The notes under the pieces: generated by a model
Told to the model about the DNA's origin: nothing
The model's input: the letters and a program-made list of their open reading frames with translations, nothing else
The model's database searches: none
Origin: Delphinus delphis
Lineage: Eukaryota; Chordata; Mammalia; Artiodactyla; Delphinidae
Length of the DNA stretch: 64,000 bases
Assembly (NCBI RefSeq): GCF_949987515.2
Contig: NC_082703.1
Span: 9,076,680-9,140,679, forward strand
Direction: 5' to 3'
Shown: piece by piece, positions 36,450 through 48,405 of the stretch
How the letters are laid out: the number at the start of each line of letters is the position of its first letter
How positions within the stretch are numbered: the first letter of the stretch is position 1
Position numbers and translations under genes: made by a program

Positions 36450-36454
36450 CATGT

Positions 36455-38104
36455 AGTATTTCCACTCTATTAGAGGAGAAGAAATCGGGAGGTAGCAAGT
36501 CTAGAAACCGTCAGGACTTTGTTAGACATGACCAAATACTGTATCCCTAAAAATGTCGTACACTTTTCTATCTGTAAGGAACTCACCAGGTCACGGGTAA
36601 GAGGAACATAAGGAAATAGATCAATATCCACAATAAGAGATTCAATAGAGGCAAGTGCAACGATTGGGAGGAATATAAAATAGCATTTTGCCCTTCAGAG
36701 CAATAGCATGTATTGCCATTTGTAACTAACCTGTGACTCATTCAGTATTTACCTTCCTGTGTCACATTCCTTCTGAAAAAACTAACCCAGGTGAGAGTGT
36801 TCATGGTAGCTTTAGGCATGTTACTTATGATCGATCAGCCATAGTCGCTGGTATGCTTTTAAATGTTTAACAACTGGCACTCCAGGCAAAAGAAAGAAAA
36901 AAAGACCTTATTGGTAGTATTTGCCAATTTCCGTGGTGTAGATACCTGTGCAATTTCAAACTACCACCACGATGCAACTGAATGTAGAGTTGGAGAGAGA
37001 CGTTCGCAATCAGCCTGCAAGAGCTGCCGGGAGCTGACCACACCACACCCCAGGCATATTGATGCTGGAGCGCGGAACATGTTTCCTTAGCAACCCCACT
37101 CCTTGGCGGTACTCATTCCTCCCTCCATGATACCTCATCCTCATCCACATATGTATCCTGGTGCTCTCCCATCCTCTCTTTCTTGGGGACATTTCCATCA
37201 GGAAAAAAAATAAATCCATTAGTCACCTCACCCAGAGACTTTTGTGCTTTACCAATTAGGAGAAAATAATGGCAAGAATAAGCAGGAGGGGAATGTACTG
37301 TAAAGTCAGAGTCCCATCCCAGGGTTCCTGTAATCACTGAACAATCAAGTGGTTGCCAGCATTAGCTAGACTTGAAGGGAAACCTAGCAGTATTAGCTCT
37401 TGTCTCTGACAAGGAAGGCACTTTTTTGTAGCAATATTTTAGCAGAATCAATGCACTAACTCAAAGGGGCAACTATCATGCAGGAAACCAGGTGACTGAG
37501 ATAATAGAGATAAGTCAGTCATTGTGTTGTCATTCTCATCAAAGGCTACCGATGCGCCCAAGACATGGGAGTAATCTCACAAGGAGTAATGCGGCTGGTT
37601 TCGTAATTGTGTCCCCTTCGTTATTTTACTGTTGAATCTTTACCTCAGTAAGATTTCCATTTCTCTCTTTCCCTTCAGCCCAGACCACTTTGTTTTATTT
37701 CTAGACATGGTCAGGATGCAGAACTTAAATACTCAGAGTGTTGTTAGTCTGCTGAGGAACATTGAGAGGACACACAACCGACTCAAGTTACTTCTCGGTA
37801 CAGAGCTGTGATAAGTTATGCCATTTTTTCCCCTCTAGTCTTGTTTGTAAGACAGAAAAACAACCCTGGCTACTGTCTCATTCATATTCAGTGACTTGAT
37901 TTGAGTATTGTTTAAATACTTCATCAGAAAAATTATCATTCTCTTTTTCCTTTCCTCATGTAATTTTAAAAGGTTTGCTGAATTTTAAAGTCTTTTTGTC
38001 ATGTCTTCAGGCTTGTATTTTTTTTCATGAAAAAACACACCTCCAATTTGATAATAGAGGTCACAAAGTGACTCCTTTTGAAATGTACTCTTCAGTAAGT
38101 TATT
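36455..38104. other. Unassigned stretch
   Basis: No gene or nameable repeat in about 1.6 kb. Frames of 65-75 codons near 36863-37337 are unremarkable. Confidence 0.5.
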
Positions 38105-38330
38105 TATTTCATAATAATAACAGCAAACACACATAGCACTTGCTACATCATTGTACAAAATGCTTTATGTATGCTAACTCACCCATGCCTCAAAACAACC
38201 TACTAGTAGGTACTGCCATTCCTCCAATTTTATAAATAACGAGGTTGAGGCACAAAAAGTCATACAAATAGTAAATGATGGAGCTGACATTTGAGCCAAG
38301 CCTAGCTGGCTCTAGAGTATATGATTTTTA
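38105..38330 (-). mobile_element. MIR SINE relic
   Basis: A good antisense MIR: 'acaaaatgctttatgtatgctaactcac', 'ctactagtaggtactgccattcctccaattttataaat', 'gaggttgaggcac' and 'gatggagctgacatttgag'. Confidence 0.85.
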
Positions 38331-39008
38331 ACTTCTACCCTGTATTTGGATTAAAAACAAAAATCATGATCTATGACTTAGCCTATCAAACTGGGAGCAC
38401 TAAAGCTATCAAGGGTTTTCAATTTTTAAGATTAGCTACTGTCATTTTTCGAATGGAAGCACAAAATACCTAGCTAGCAGTATAAAACCTGTTCTATTCT
38501 CAGGAAAAGAAAAAAACTTACATATATATACATACGTATGTATTCCAGATCAGAAGAGAATCTCAGAAAGCACAGTGATATTTGTGGTAGATAGGTGATT
38601 CAAATAATTGAAAAATTAGATTCTTTGTGAAATGCTTATATCATTTCTTGGCTTCTTTTACAGCAGCATGCCATACTTTCCTAACACCAAGAGGACAATT
38701 GCTCACTGTACAGGCACATCTCAAAAGTAGCTGCATCTCCAAAGACTGAGACTCATAGTGCTTCCTAGATGTTTGTTGAGTGAGTGATATGAATATAAAT
38801 GGAATAGTTAACTGCTGCTTATGGAGGCTTGATCTCCTACAGTTAGAAACAGAAAGTGGTTTCTCTGAGTTGCAGAATATATGATCACTTATTAAAATGT
38901 CAAATTCTTTAGGAAGGTTGATGCATCATAGTACTTTCTTTAGCATGAATGCGTATACTGATGGCAGTTGGAATATATGTGTTATATATGCCCTCTCTAT
39001 GTATTCTA
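38331..39008. other. Unassigned stretch
   Basis: No gene or nameable repeat. Confidence 0.5.
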
Positions 39009-39108
39009 TATATTCCTCTATCTATCTATCTATTCATCTATCTATCTATTCATCTACCATCTATCTATTCATCTATCTATCTATCCATCTATCTAATCTA
39101 TCTAATCT
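39009..39108. repeat. (TCTA)n tetranucleotide microsatellite, interrupted
   Basis: Blocks of TCTA/CTAT are separated by 'ttcatctatc' and 'ccatctatc' interruptions and end near 'atctaatctatctaatc'. It is likely length-variable. The 73-codon frame rich in Ile, Tyr and Ser is produced by the repeat. Confidence 0.95.
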
Positions 39109-39805
39109 TCTAGAGTGAATAGGTTCTCAGTGAACACCTGCAAGCAAGTGATAAGATTGAGAGTATGACTGGGATGGGATACATCTTATAAAAATCAATT
39201 CTGAGGACCAGATGAATGGTCGATAGGATGAAAGAGAGTCCTGCATAGCTTAATTTTGAAAAAAAAAATGACTGAAGCAAATTACTAAAAAAAAAAAACC
39301 ATGTAAGTAGGTAGGGACAGAAGTTATCTAGAAAACCACTTAATCCCAGTAAGTAAGTGTAAAAGGATAGGCTCTGAAGTCGAGACCTGTCCCCATGGGT
39401 TAGAGTTGAAAGTCAAGGACGGACAAAGATGGTGTGTGGGGAAAGGTCAGTCCCCCAAACGTAGAGCTCATCAGGAACAGGGTCAGAGAGCTGGTAAAGA
39501 TGGAGAAACACTGCCATGCGGTGAGGTAAGGTGTGCTCTCCCAGCCCAGCCAGAGTTCTGTCTGACAGACACCTGTGTGGGACAGCTGTGAATTAATGTC
39601 AGCCTCAGTTTTAAAAAGACAAAAGGTTTGTTTGAAAAGTTAAGTGAGTCTATGGAGAGAGAGGAACATCACCTTTTAGAAGTACACCAGATGCCCTGAA
39701 AAGATATTTCACTGACTATTAACATTGGAAAGGACAGCTAAAAAGAAGCCAACAGCATACCATGGCTAATGTGTTGGTATTGAGAGTTATTATAAAGATA
39801 TTTGG

Positions 39806-39807
<2 letters not shown>
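39109..39807. other. Unassigned stretch
   Basis: No gene or nameable repeat. Two short A runs occur near 39260 and 39288. Confidence 0.5.

Positions 39808-39852
<45 letters not shown>
39808..39852. repeat. (TG)n microsatellite
   Basis: About 22 uninterrupted TG units. A His-Thr repeat frame on the minus strand is an artefact. Confidence 0.97.
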
Positions 39853-39853
<1 letters not shown>

Positions 39854-40734
39854 TTTAGTGAATGAGTATAGTGTAGAGAAGAGATGTTCCAGTTTTGTCC
39901 CAATGGGGATAAAATTATACACACCATAATAAAATTATTTAGGGTCCTCCATTACATCCAGGAACTCTTTAGATAGAAATACGGAGAAGTGTATCTGACA
40001 TAAAAGCGCATGTTCCTAATCACTGCAGTGTGCAGGTAGTTGACGTAATCCTTTTTTAGGTGCTTCAGTCTGGACAGTCAGTTTTCTTCTCTCATTTTTT
40101 GCCCCCGTACCATGGTTATTCTTGAGCAGGCGCCTTTTCTTCCTGCGTGTGGAGCGTGCTGTATGACTCACAAATTTAAAGATCCCAGGTTGGGTATGAA
40201 TGAGATTTTAGGGTCATGCTAAATCAGATGTTACATCAGTTAAGTCTCTGATTTAACACCCTGCAGAGGAAAGTCTCGTCAGGATTATTTTTTCTGGAAT
40301 TTTGGTTTTGTTACTTTTTCTGGGCTATCTTCACTGTGATTCTATCCCTTTAGAATGGTGACATTCATCAACGTCCAGAGCTGTTAAGTTTTAGCCTCTT
40401 ATATTCCTGCTTATGTCCTGTTTCTATGTTGTAATGCCAAAGTATTTGTTAAAATATTAGAAGAGATGATAATTGTTAGAAAATGAACATCTGTGTTACA
40501 AGTATGCTTCTCTAATGAGAAACATAGAAGATGGAATGAGCTTACTCTTATTAATTATTTGACAAATAAGACTCTCATTTCTGATTGGCTTATGGGAGGA
40601 GAGTGATAGATATTTGGAACATAAAGCCCATGTGTCAATCACCTTCTTTCAGCTCTAAAACATTTCTGATCAAATTTGAAACAATCATAGCTTGCCTTTC
40701 CTTCTGTGCTACATTGCGATGTGGAATGTTTAAT
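39853..40734. other. Unassigned stretch
   Basis: No gene or nameable repeat. Confidence 0.5.
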
Positions 40735-40945
40735 GAATATGAACACGGACTTTTGAATCAGACAGGCCTATGTCTTTCCCCAGCTTTTTCACAACTAGCT
40801 GTAGAACTTGGGCATGTTATTTAACATTTTACACATCAATCATTCATAAAATGAGACTAATACTATGTACCTCATAGAATCAGTGTAATTAACTTAGCAT
40901 AGATCCTGGCACATATGCAAGTGTTCCATAAATGTTAGTACATAT
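40735..40945 (+). mobile_element. MIR SINE relic
   Basis: 'acggacttttgaatcagacaggcctatg', 'gtagaacttgggcatgttatttaac', 'aaaatgagactaatactatgtacctcatag' and 'atcctggcacatatgcaagtgttccataaatg' are in MIR order. Confidence 0.87.
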
Positions 40946-42939
40946 TATTAGTTGTGTATACTTAACTATACTCTAGGTCCACTTCTTTCTGGACCCATTA
41001 GGCTACCACATCTCGTACATAGAACTAGCAGCATGTATAAATTAAATGTCAGCCCTGAATCTTATGCTTTTAGCCAAGTGTAGTGTTTAGTATCGTGTCA
41101 TGCCTTAAACACCTCCCGCTACCCTGGACTACCTCATTTTCCTATCTTTCATGTCAAATTCACACCGGATGCTTGGATTCCTTTCACAGCTTAATGATGA
41201 CAACAGTGACCTGATAAAAGCCAAGTAGTGGCTAGATGACAGAGCCACACCCAGTCTTAACCAGGTCTGCTGTGTCGACCATTATCCTTTATCACTTAAA
41301 TGCTGCTTATGTTATCCCATATTATCTACATTTACTCAGGGCATAAGCATTCCCCTATGGTTGGTCTGCTTTGGCTCCTGGATGACGTTTTTGACAAACC
41401 CAAAGGACTTTGAATGTCAAGCCCACCTAAAAGGAGCTTAAAGCCACTGCCAAAGTACTAGGAAAAGGTGCACTTCGGCAAACTGGAAGCATGGATCACA
41501 CAGCTAATTGTGGGCACAGGGTGAAAATTTAATCTTGCAGCTCTAGGCACTGACTTAAACTCCACCAGCACCGCTAAGGCTTTGGACAGAATGTTCCTAG
41601 GGTTCCTTGTGCAAAATATTTTTGTCAATCAAACATCTCAGGTTTTAGGTGGTAGAATTAGGGAAGTTTTTGGTAACCTGCCTGATGTATGAGACAAAAT
41701 ATGTCTTCTCTCATATGCAGTCTTTCAGCCTCCTCCAGAAGGCTTTCTACCAAAATTACAGTGGATTTGCACTCTCTGTGTACATTGGAGGTCAACCACT
41801 GTGCTACTGGGTTTCAGTTGTTGGTGTGAGGCTTTTTTCAGGAATGGTGTCATTCTTCCCACTTAATTCCAAAATGGGACTGCGTAGCTCTCTCATTATT
41901 AAAGGACACACAAGCTGTCCTAATGCTGGAATTCATAAAAGCAGGTCCTGGGTACCCTCTCATCATTCCTGTTCCAGGTAGGAATTGCCTGCCCTAACTT
42001 TTCTGTGTCTCATTATCCATTGGAACTCTCTCTCCTTGTTTTTCCATTTATACCTTCACTCCAAACACTTGGAACATCTCATCATTTTCCTGCCTATTAT
42101 CACAGCTATTCTCTGTGATCACAGTTCAGACTTTACTCCCTGGCTATGTAATCTCCGATAATTCTGGATAAATATTCTATCTAATGTGATTCAGTCTCTG
42201 AAGCTTAGTTGAGCAGAGCTTCCTTCCCCCTTTCAGCCCAGCCCATCTGCCAGCTTCACTCAGTCTTCACCAAGTGAGACCTCTCCACGGCATCCACGCC
42301 CTTCTTTCTCTTTCCTCCTGTTTATTCTAACATTCAGATGTGGTCCCTGGATGCTCCAAACACAGACACAGGGCGTTCTTCACCGATAGATCTCGCTCGC
42401 CTGACAATTTCTGTGTTAAACGTGCAGTAGTTGAGGGACTAGGTAAAAGATTTTGGTGACATTAGTTAGTTTCATAACCCACACGCATAATTTCTCCCTG
42501 GACAGAAGAAGAAGAACATTTGGAATTAAAGGGATTTGTTAATTAAGTTGTGTAGCCTGGGAAAGTGGAGCAGTGCAATTCATCAAACCAGACCTCTTAC
42601 AGGACCTCCTGAGGCTTCGGGTGGAATTTTTTTTGGAGGGGTGGGGTGGGGGGTGGAGGAATTTGATGAGAGGAACTGAAGTGACTCCAGTTTCCCTGAT
42701 TCTAAGCAGGTGAAATAGAACCTAACTGAGCAGGGCAAGGAGACCCTTAAAGGACCCTGAGCCCAATATGATTACGATAGTTGTCTTTGCCTGGCAGAAG
42801 CCCTGAGTTAATGCACATTAAAGTCTAAGATCATTTTTTAAGTCGTCTCCCAATGCTGACTCTCTTCTGCTATATCAACTCAACAAACTTTGAAATCGGG
42901 GCTACGAAAGAAAACCCTTGGAAATGTCTTCATTTATTT
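40946..42939. other. Unassigned stretch
   Basis: About 2 kb without a nameable repeat. The 110-codon frame at 41649-41981 lacks domain features, and I see no convincing exon borders. A G-rich run lies near 42635-42655. Confidence 0.45.
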
Positions 42940-43678
42940 GACAATTATCTAGATAGTATCTGCTATGTGACAGTATCTAGATAGTATCTCCTATGTGACA
43001 GATGCAGTTCTAGGTGCTGGGGATATAGTAGTGAATAAAATAGACAAGTTTTCCTGCTTTTGTGTGGCTTACAGTCCAGTACTGGAAAAACAGCTGTAAA
43101 CAAGATAAATAGGTAAATATATACCAGTGAGAAAGAAATTAATATATAGAAGAGGGCATAAAATTCCATGAGTTGGATCGTGCAGGAGGGTGGTATAAAA
43201 TTTCAAGTAGGGTAGAATTTTGAGTTAAGGTGTGAAGGAAGGGGTAACTAGCCAAGAAGGTATCTGAGGGTCTGTCATCCTAGGAACAGGAAAGAGCAAA
43301 TTTCAAAGGCCTGAGACAGGACGTGCTCTGGAAAATTTGAAAAATATCAAGGAAGATGGTAGAACCGGAGTGAAATGAGGTAAGAGGTATATGTGTGTGT
43401 CTGGGGGGTGAGATTTATGGGCACAATAAGAATTTTGACTTTTACTTGGAGGTGGAAGCTATCTGTGAGTTTTGAGCAGAGGAGAGACCAGATCTGATAT
43501 GACTGATTGAACAGATCATCTGGCTGCTCTGTTGAAAACAGATTTTAGGGAGTAAAGGAAGAAGCTAGGAGGCCAGGTAGGAGACTAATGTAGCAATCCA
43601 GGTGGGAATTGATGGTGTTTTGGAAGGAGGGGAAGGGGGCTTATTAAATTCAAGATCTATTTTGAAGGTAAAATCTAA
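42940..43678. repeat. Ancient interspersed repeat (unassigned), left part, with 28-bp tandem duplication
   Basis: 'gttctaggtgctggggatatagtagtgaataaaatagac', 'gagttttgagcagaggagagacc' and 'ctggctgctctgttg' are phrases common to a mammal-wide old repeat. 42946-42973 and 42974-43001 are tandem copies (tatctagatagtatct start, gacag end) with one difference. The L1 at 43681 interrupts the repeat. Confidence 0.6.
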
Positions 43679-43680
43679 GA

Positions 43681-45024
43681 CTTTTTTTTTTTACAACTTT
43701 ATTGGAGTATAATTGCTTTACAATGTTGCGTTAGCTTCTGCTGTAAAACAAAGTGAATCAGCTATATGTATACATATATCTCCACATCCCCTCCCCCTTG
43801 AGACTTCCTCCCACCCTCCCTATCCCACTCCTCTAGGTGGTCACAAAGCACTGAGCTGATCTCCCTGTGCTATGCAGCAGCTTCCCACTAGCTATCTATT
43901 TTACATTTGGTAGTGTATATATGTCCATGCCACGCTCTCACTTCGTCCCAGCTTCCCCTTGATGTTGAGCATTCTTTCATGTGTTTGTTGGCAGTCTGTA
44001 TATCTTCTTTGGAGAAATGTCTGTTTAGGTCTTCTGCCCATTTTTGGATTGGGTTGTTTGTTTTCTTGATATTGAGCTGCATGAGCTGCCTGTATATTTT
44101 GGAGATAATCCTTTGTCAGTTGCTTCATTTGCAAATATTTTCTCCCATTCTGAGGGTTGTCTTTTCATCTTGTTTATGTTTTCCTTTGCTGTGCAAAAGC
44201 TTTTAAGTTTCATTAGGTCTCATTTGTTTATTTTTGTTTTTATTTCCATTTCTCTAGGAGGTGGGTCAAAAAGGATCTTGCTGTGATTTATGTCATAGAG
44301 TGTTCTGCCTATGTTTTCCTCTAAGAGTTTTAGATTGTCTGGCTTACATTTAGGTCTTTAATCCATTTTGAGTTTATTTTTGTGTATGGTGTTAGGAAGT
44401 ATTCTAATTTTATTGTTTTACATGTAGCCGTCCAGTTTTCCCAGCACCACTTATTGAAGAGGGTGTCTGTTATCCATTGTATATTCTTGTCTCCTTTGTC
44501 AAAGATAATGTGACCATATGTGCGTGGGTTTATCTCTGGGTTTCCTATCCTGTCCCATTGATCTATATTTCTGTTTTTGTGCCAGTACCATACTGTCTTG
44601 ATTACTGTACCTTTGTCATATAGTCTGAAGTCAGGGAGCCTGATTCCTCCAGCTCTGTTTTTCTTTCTGAAGATTGCTTTGGCTATTCAGGGTCTTTTGT
44701 TTCCAGACAAATTGTAAAATTTCTTGCTCTAGTTCTGTGAAAAATGCCATTGATAATTTGATAGGAATTACACTGAATCTGTAGATTACTTTGGGTAGTA
44801 TAGTCATTTTCACAATGTTGATTCTTCCAATCCAAGAACATGGTATATCTCTCCATCTGTTTGTATTGTCTTTTATTTCTTTCATCAGTGTCTTTTAGTT
44901 TTCTGCATAGAGGTCTTTTGCCTCCTTAGGTAAGTTTTTTCCTAGGTATTTTATTCTTTTTGTTGCACTAGTAAATGGGAGTGCTTCCTTAACTTCTCTT
45001 TCTGATATTTTGTTGTTAGTGTAT
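43681..45024 (-). mobile_element. 5'-truncated L1 with an internal deletion
   Basis: The 3'UTR and ORF2 C-terminal half parallel the large L1 at 54471, in the same orientation. At 43960/43961 the text jumps between positions equivalent to 54750 and 55370, so about 620 bp (end of 3'UTR and end of ORF2) is missing. The 5' end is truncated at a point equivalent to about 56409. Gactttt at 43679-43685 and 45025-45031 is a possible short TSD. ORF2 fragments are broken by many stops. Confidence 0.92.
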
Positions 45025-45031
45025 GACTTTT

Positions 45032-45260
45032 ATAATAAACTCACTAAAGAATAGGAAAGAAAAATCAAGATGAAAAAACAAGGATTTTGGCTGCATCAGC
45101 TAGAAGAATAGTTATCATTGACAGGTATGTGGAACATGGCCAAAAGAGTAAGTTTAGGAGGCAGAAAGTAAAGATTTCAGTTTTTAGTATGTTTATTGAG
45201 ATGCTCTTTACACATCCCATCAGAGATGTCAAGTAGGCAGTTTGACATCAGAGTTTTCTT
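45032..45260. repeat. Ancient repeat, continuation right of the L1
   Basis: 'attttggctgcatcagctagaagaatag' and 'catcagagatgtcaagtaggcagtttgac' continue the old repeat interrupted at 43678. It is therefore older than the L1. Confidence 0.55.
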
Positions 45261-45473
45261 GTTTTCACATTTTTATTCATAGTCCTTTTCAAAAGGAAAG
45301 GAAAACATGAGGTAGGATCGGAAGCCTTAGGTTCCTCCAACTTTCTGTGGTTCTAAATGGCTCTTGGCTCATGGAAGGACAGCAATGTTTATGGTGGTAG
45401 AGATGATGAAGCTCTTAAAGCACAAAAATGCCTACACTTTCCTGAAATGGCAGCTTTACTACAATGGATTTTT

Positions 45474-45676
45474 TTCTTTTTTCTTTTGGTACACGGGCCT
45501 CTCACTGTTGTGGCCTCTCCCGTTGCGGAGCACAGGCTCCGGACGCGCAGGCCCAGCGGCCATGGCTCACGGGCCCAGCTGCTCCACGGCATGTGGGATC
45601 TTCCCGGACTGGGGCACGAACCTGTGTCCCCTGTATTGGCAGGCAGACTCTCAACCACTGCACTACCAGGGAAGCC
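45474..45676 (-). mobile_element. CHR-type SINE, short form, with TSD
   Basis: T/C tail, body from 'ggtacacgggcctctcactg' to the revcomp head 'ctaccagggaagcc'. An exact 15-bp TSD ctacaatggattttt lies at 45459-45473 and 45677-45691. The 146-codon frame through it is not a gene. Confidence 0.97.
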
Positions 45677-45691
45677 CTACAATGGATTTTT

Positions 45692-46435
45692 AAAGCTGTT
45701 AGTAGTCTGTGTTGTATTAGCTTCTAAAATTTTAGTTCTATATCACAGTCCAAACATTAGTATAAGGATTTTATCTTTCAATCCTGATCATCAATAAATT
45801 TCACTTGCAAAAGTTAAGACTCACCAAGACTCATGCTGTGACTTGCTGAGTAGGAAACTCAAGCCAAGTAGATTTCAACATTTATCTCTTCATTCAATGT
45901 CTCCAAATCAATGGCAAGAATAAAAGGAGGCCAGAGGACATTCTGGTAGAATGTCATGACTTCCTCTCTAAGAAGAATGGAGTATACACTTAGATCTCAT
46001 GACTCAAAGGCACATGTCTGCCTCTTGCTCATGTCTGCCCCAGTCAACACTGACCAGGGATGTCTATGGATCTGATTCAGCCCCTAAGAGTCAAATACCA
46101 GCTTATTCACTGAAAACGTTGTGCACCAGGACATTCTGCCATCAGTGTTCTGGGAAAAAGCTCCCATAGTCCTCTGCATAATCCAATTCTGAAAGCATCC
46201 CATTTTTAACAATATGCAGGCTCCCATGAATAGGCAGTTTTTCATCAATGTTAACAAATGGAAATTATTTCCCCTCCAGCACATACTTTTTTCCCATTTA
46301 TTGCCTACCTAAGTGACCTTGAGGCTGCATTCACCATTTATAGTTTTTAATTGCATTTTATTTAATTTTAAAACTTGAACAAGATGAATATTTTGTTTGG
46401 TCATATTTTCCCTGTTATACTACAGCAGTGTTTCT
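45692..46435. other. Unassigned stretch
   Basis: No gene or nameable repeat. Confidence 0.5.
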
Positions 46436-46644
46436 CAACCTTTTATTTATTATTGAGGGAAAAACAGAAACTTATAGACATTTTTTGCCTTATTATGCCC
46501 CAACTATATCATATTAATACACAGTTGTACTGTATATCTGTTTAGGTATGGTCGGTCCTTGGAGCAATATGTAAGCTCCTTCCCCTCTAAAGATCCAGTT
46601 TTTACCCCTTTGGGGGCAAGGTTGCCCCTGTTGAAAAATTCATG
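46436..46644. mobile_element. hAT-like miniature DNA transposon
   Basis: The left end cagtgtttctcaac and the right end gttgaaaaattcatg are imperfect inverted repeats. The adjacent 8-mers tactacag (46428-46435) and ttctgcag (46645-46652) agree at 6 of 8, as for the 8-bp target duplications of hAT elements. At 209 bp there is no transposase. The family name is not assigned. Confidence 0.7.
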
Positions 46645-46652
46645 TTCTGCAG

Positions 46653-48179
46653 TGTTTCAATGTCAAGACTGAGGACAAAGGTACAGGGGAAAAAAAGGAA
46701 GCATGTAGTTTCTGCTGCTGACGTGATTACCACTTTCCCTTTCTTCAGGGATGAGACGAGACACTCTTAAAAGTTAACATTGATAAGACGTGCATTTCTG
46801 TGTGCCAAGTTGTTCATTTACATCAGGCAGTCTAATGTCCTCTGAGACAAATACACCTGTTACTCTGAATTGGACAGCCGCCATGTGTACTTTCTGTATT
46901 TATAGATGGTTTTCTAGTTTTGCCATCTAATAAAATTTCCTCATAGAATTAATTCTGCTTATAGGATTAAAAACCAACTGGGAACTTTGCAGAAGTAGTG
47001 GTACTTCAATCCATTCTTTGTGGTCTTTCCAGGAACGCATTTAAATTCAGGTCAAGATAGATGAAAGGTCAGTAATTAGGGTGACAAGGAATGGAGCTGG
47101 GGCTGAATGGCTGAGTTTGTTATATCAACAAAATATGGCCTTACTAAGGATTTCCTACTTAAAAGCTGTGCAGGTGAACTTGAATTTGTAAGATATGTGG
47201 GTAGGTGCCATGCTTGGCTACATGCTAGTATATTGGCCTTTATGACATCTGTTATATTTTCTTCTAAAAAATTATTTTATAGGCTCCATGTTTACTATTT
47301 GAATAACAATTTTTAGATAGAAAGTTTACAATTGTGACTATATTACAAAAACTGTTACACATCCAATGTGAATAATATAGTCGAAGAGAATACATTACAT
47401 GCCTGTTATATTATAGTTTTGTATAAAGATAGACCCATATTGAAGTTAAAGCTTAAAGTTGTATTTATTAGTAGCATTTTAGGTAATTTTACATGTGGAA
47501 AATATATTCAAGATGTGAAACAGAAGCACCTGCATACAATTTGTCCTTTCCCTGCTAAGCTTCAACTTTCAGCATCACTTACTGTATTATTTTTAAGATA
47601 GAAGGAAATGATTTTTATTTTTTATTCTTCTTTTTTTTTTTAAATTTCCAGAAGACTCAGTTCTAGCTTTGATATTGGAGTTGCCTGGCATCAAAAGCCC
47701 TTTCACTAGTTTTTAGTGACCCACATATTTACAGCTCATAATAAAAAAAGATTAAAGCTTTTTTAAAAAAATACTTTTGGCTTTTCCAATTGGCCTCCTT
47801 GGCATGTTGAGCTCTGATTTTCCCACTCTTAGTGTGTAAGGAATGCACTTTATTAACTTAAATGTCTGTTTTATGTAAGTTTTTTAAAGCTAAAAGAAGA
47901 ATTTTTTTCCTGTTCCACCTGGATGTGGAGGCCTAATAATTTTCAGTATTGATGTTTCATAATTAGAAGAGTCATTTAGACAGTGACACCCTATTTTTTA
48001 ACTAATTCATAAGTAACTGTCTTACTTGATATTTACTCTCATCTTTATTGGATACTAATGAATATTTTTGGCACTGAATGAACAAACTTCCATTCATTTT
48101 GTGGTTTTGACTATTTGGAATCATACCTTTTAGAATACATCAGATCAGACCACAGAAAACATGCAGTTTCAATAGTGAA
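46653..48179. other. Unassigned stretch
   Basis: No gene or nameable repeat in about 1.5 kb apart from T-rich runs near 47630. Confidence 0.45.
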
Positions 48180-48405
48180 ATGCAGTTATTTACATAGGTG
48201 TCATGCCATCATCATTACCAAGGGAATTTTATATCCAAATTTCTCTTTCATATAGTTCTGTAAAGGCAGAGAGTATTCTTCCTATTTGACAAAACAAAAA
48301 AATGAAAAAACAACCTCAGAATTTTCTCATTTGTGTAAGGTCAACCAAGTCTGTGGTAGAGATGAGAATAAAATCCGAACTCTTTGGCCCTTCCACAGGA
48401 ATATA
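48180..48405 (-). mobile_element. Probable MIR SINE relic
   Basis: 'tctgtaaaggcagagagtattcttcctatttgac', 'gtaaggtcaaccaagtctgtggtagagatgagaataaaatccgaactctttggccc' parallel the antisense MIR order at high divergence. Confidence 0.55.

Noticed and set aside
39009..39108. Possible CRISPR-like spaced repeat array
   Set aside because: It is an interrupted TCTA microsatellite in a mammalian genome, with no regular repeat-spacer structure.
41649..41981. 110-codon plus-strand frame
   Set aside because: No domain, signal or splice evidence. Expected by chance in this much sequence.
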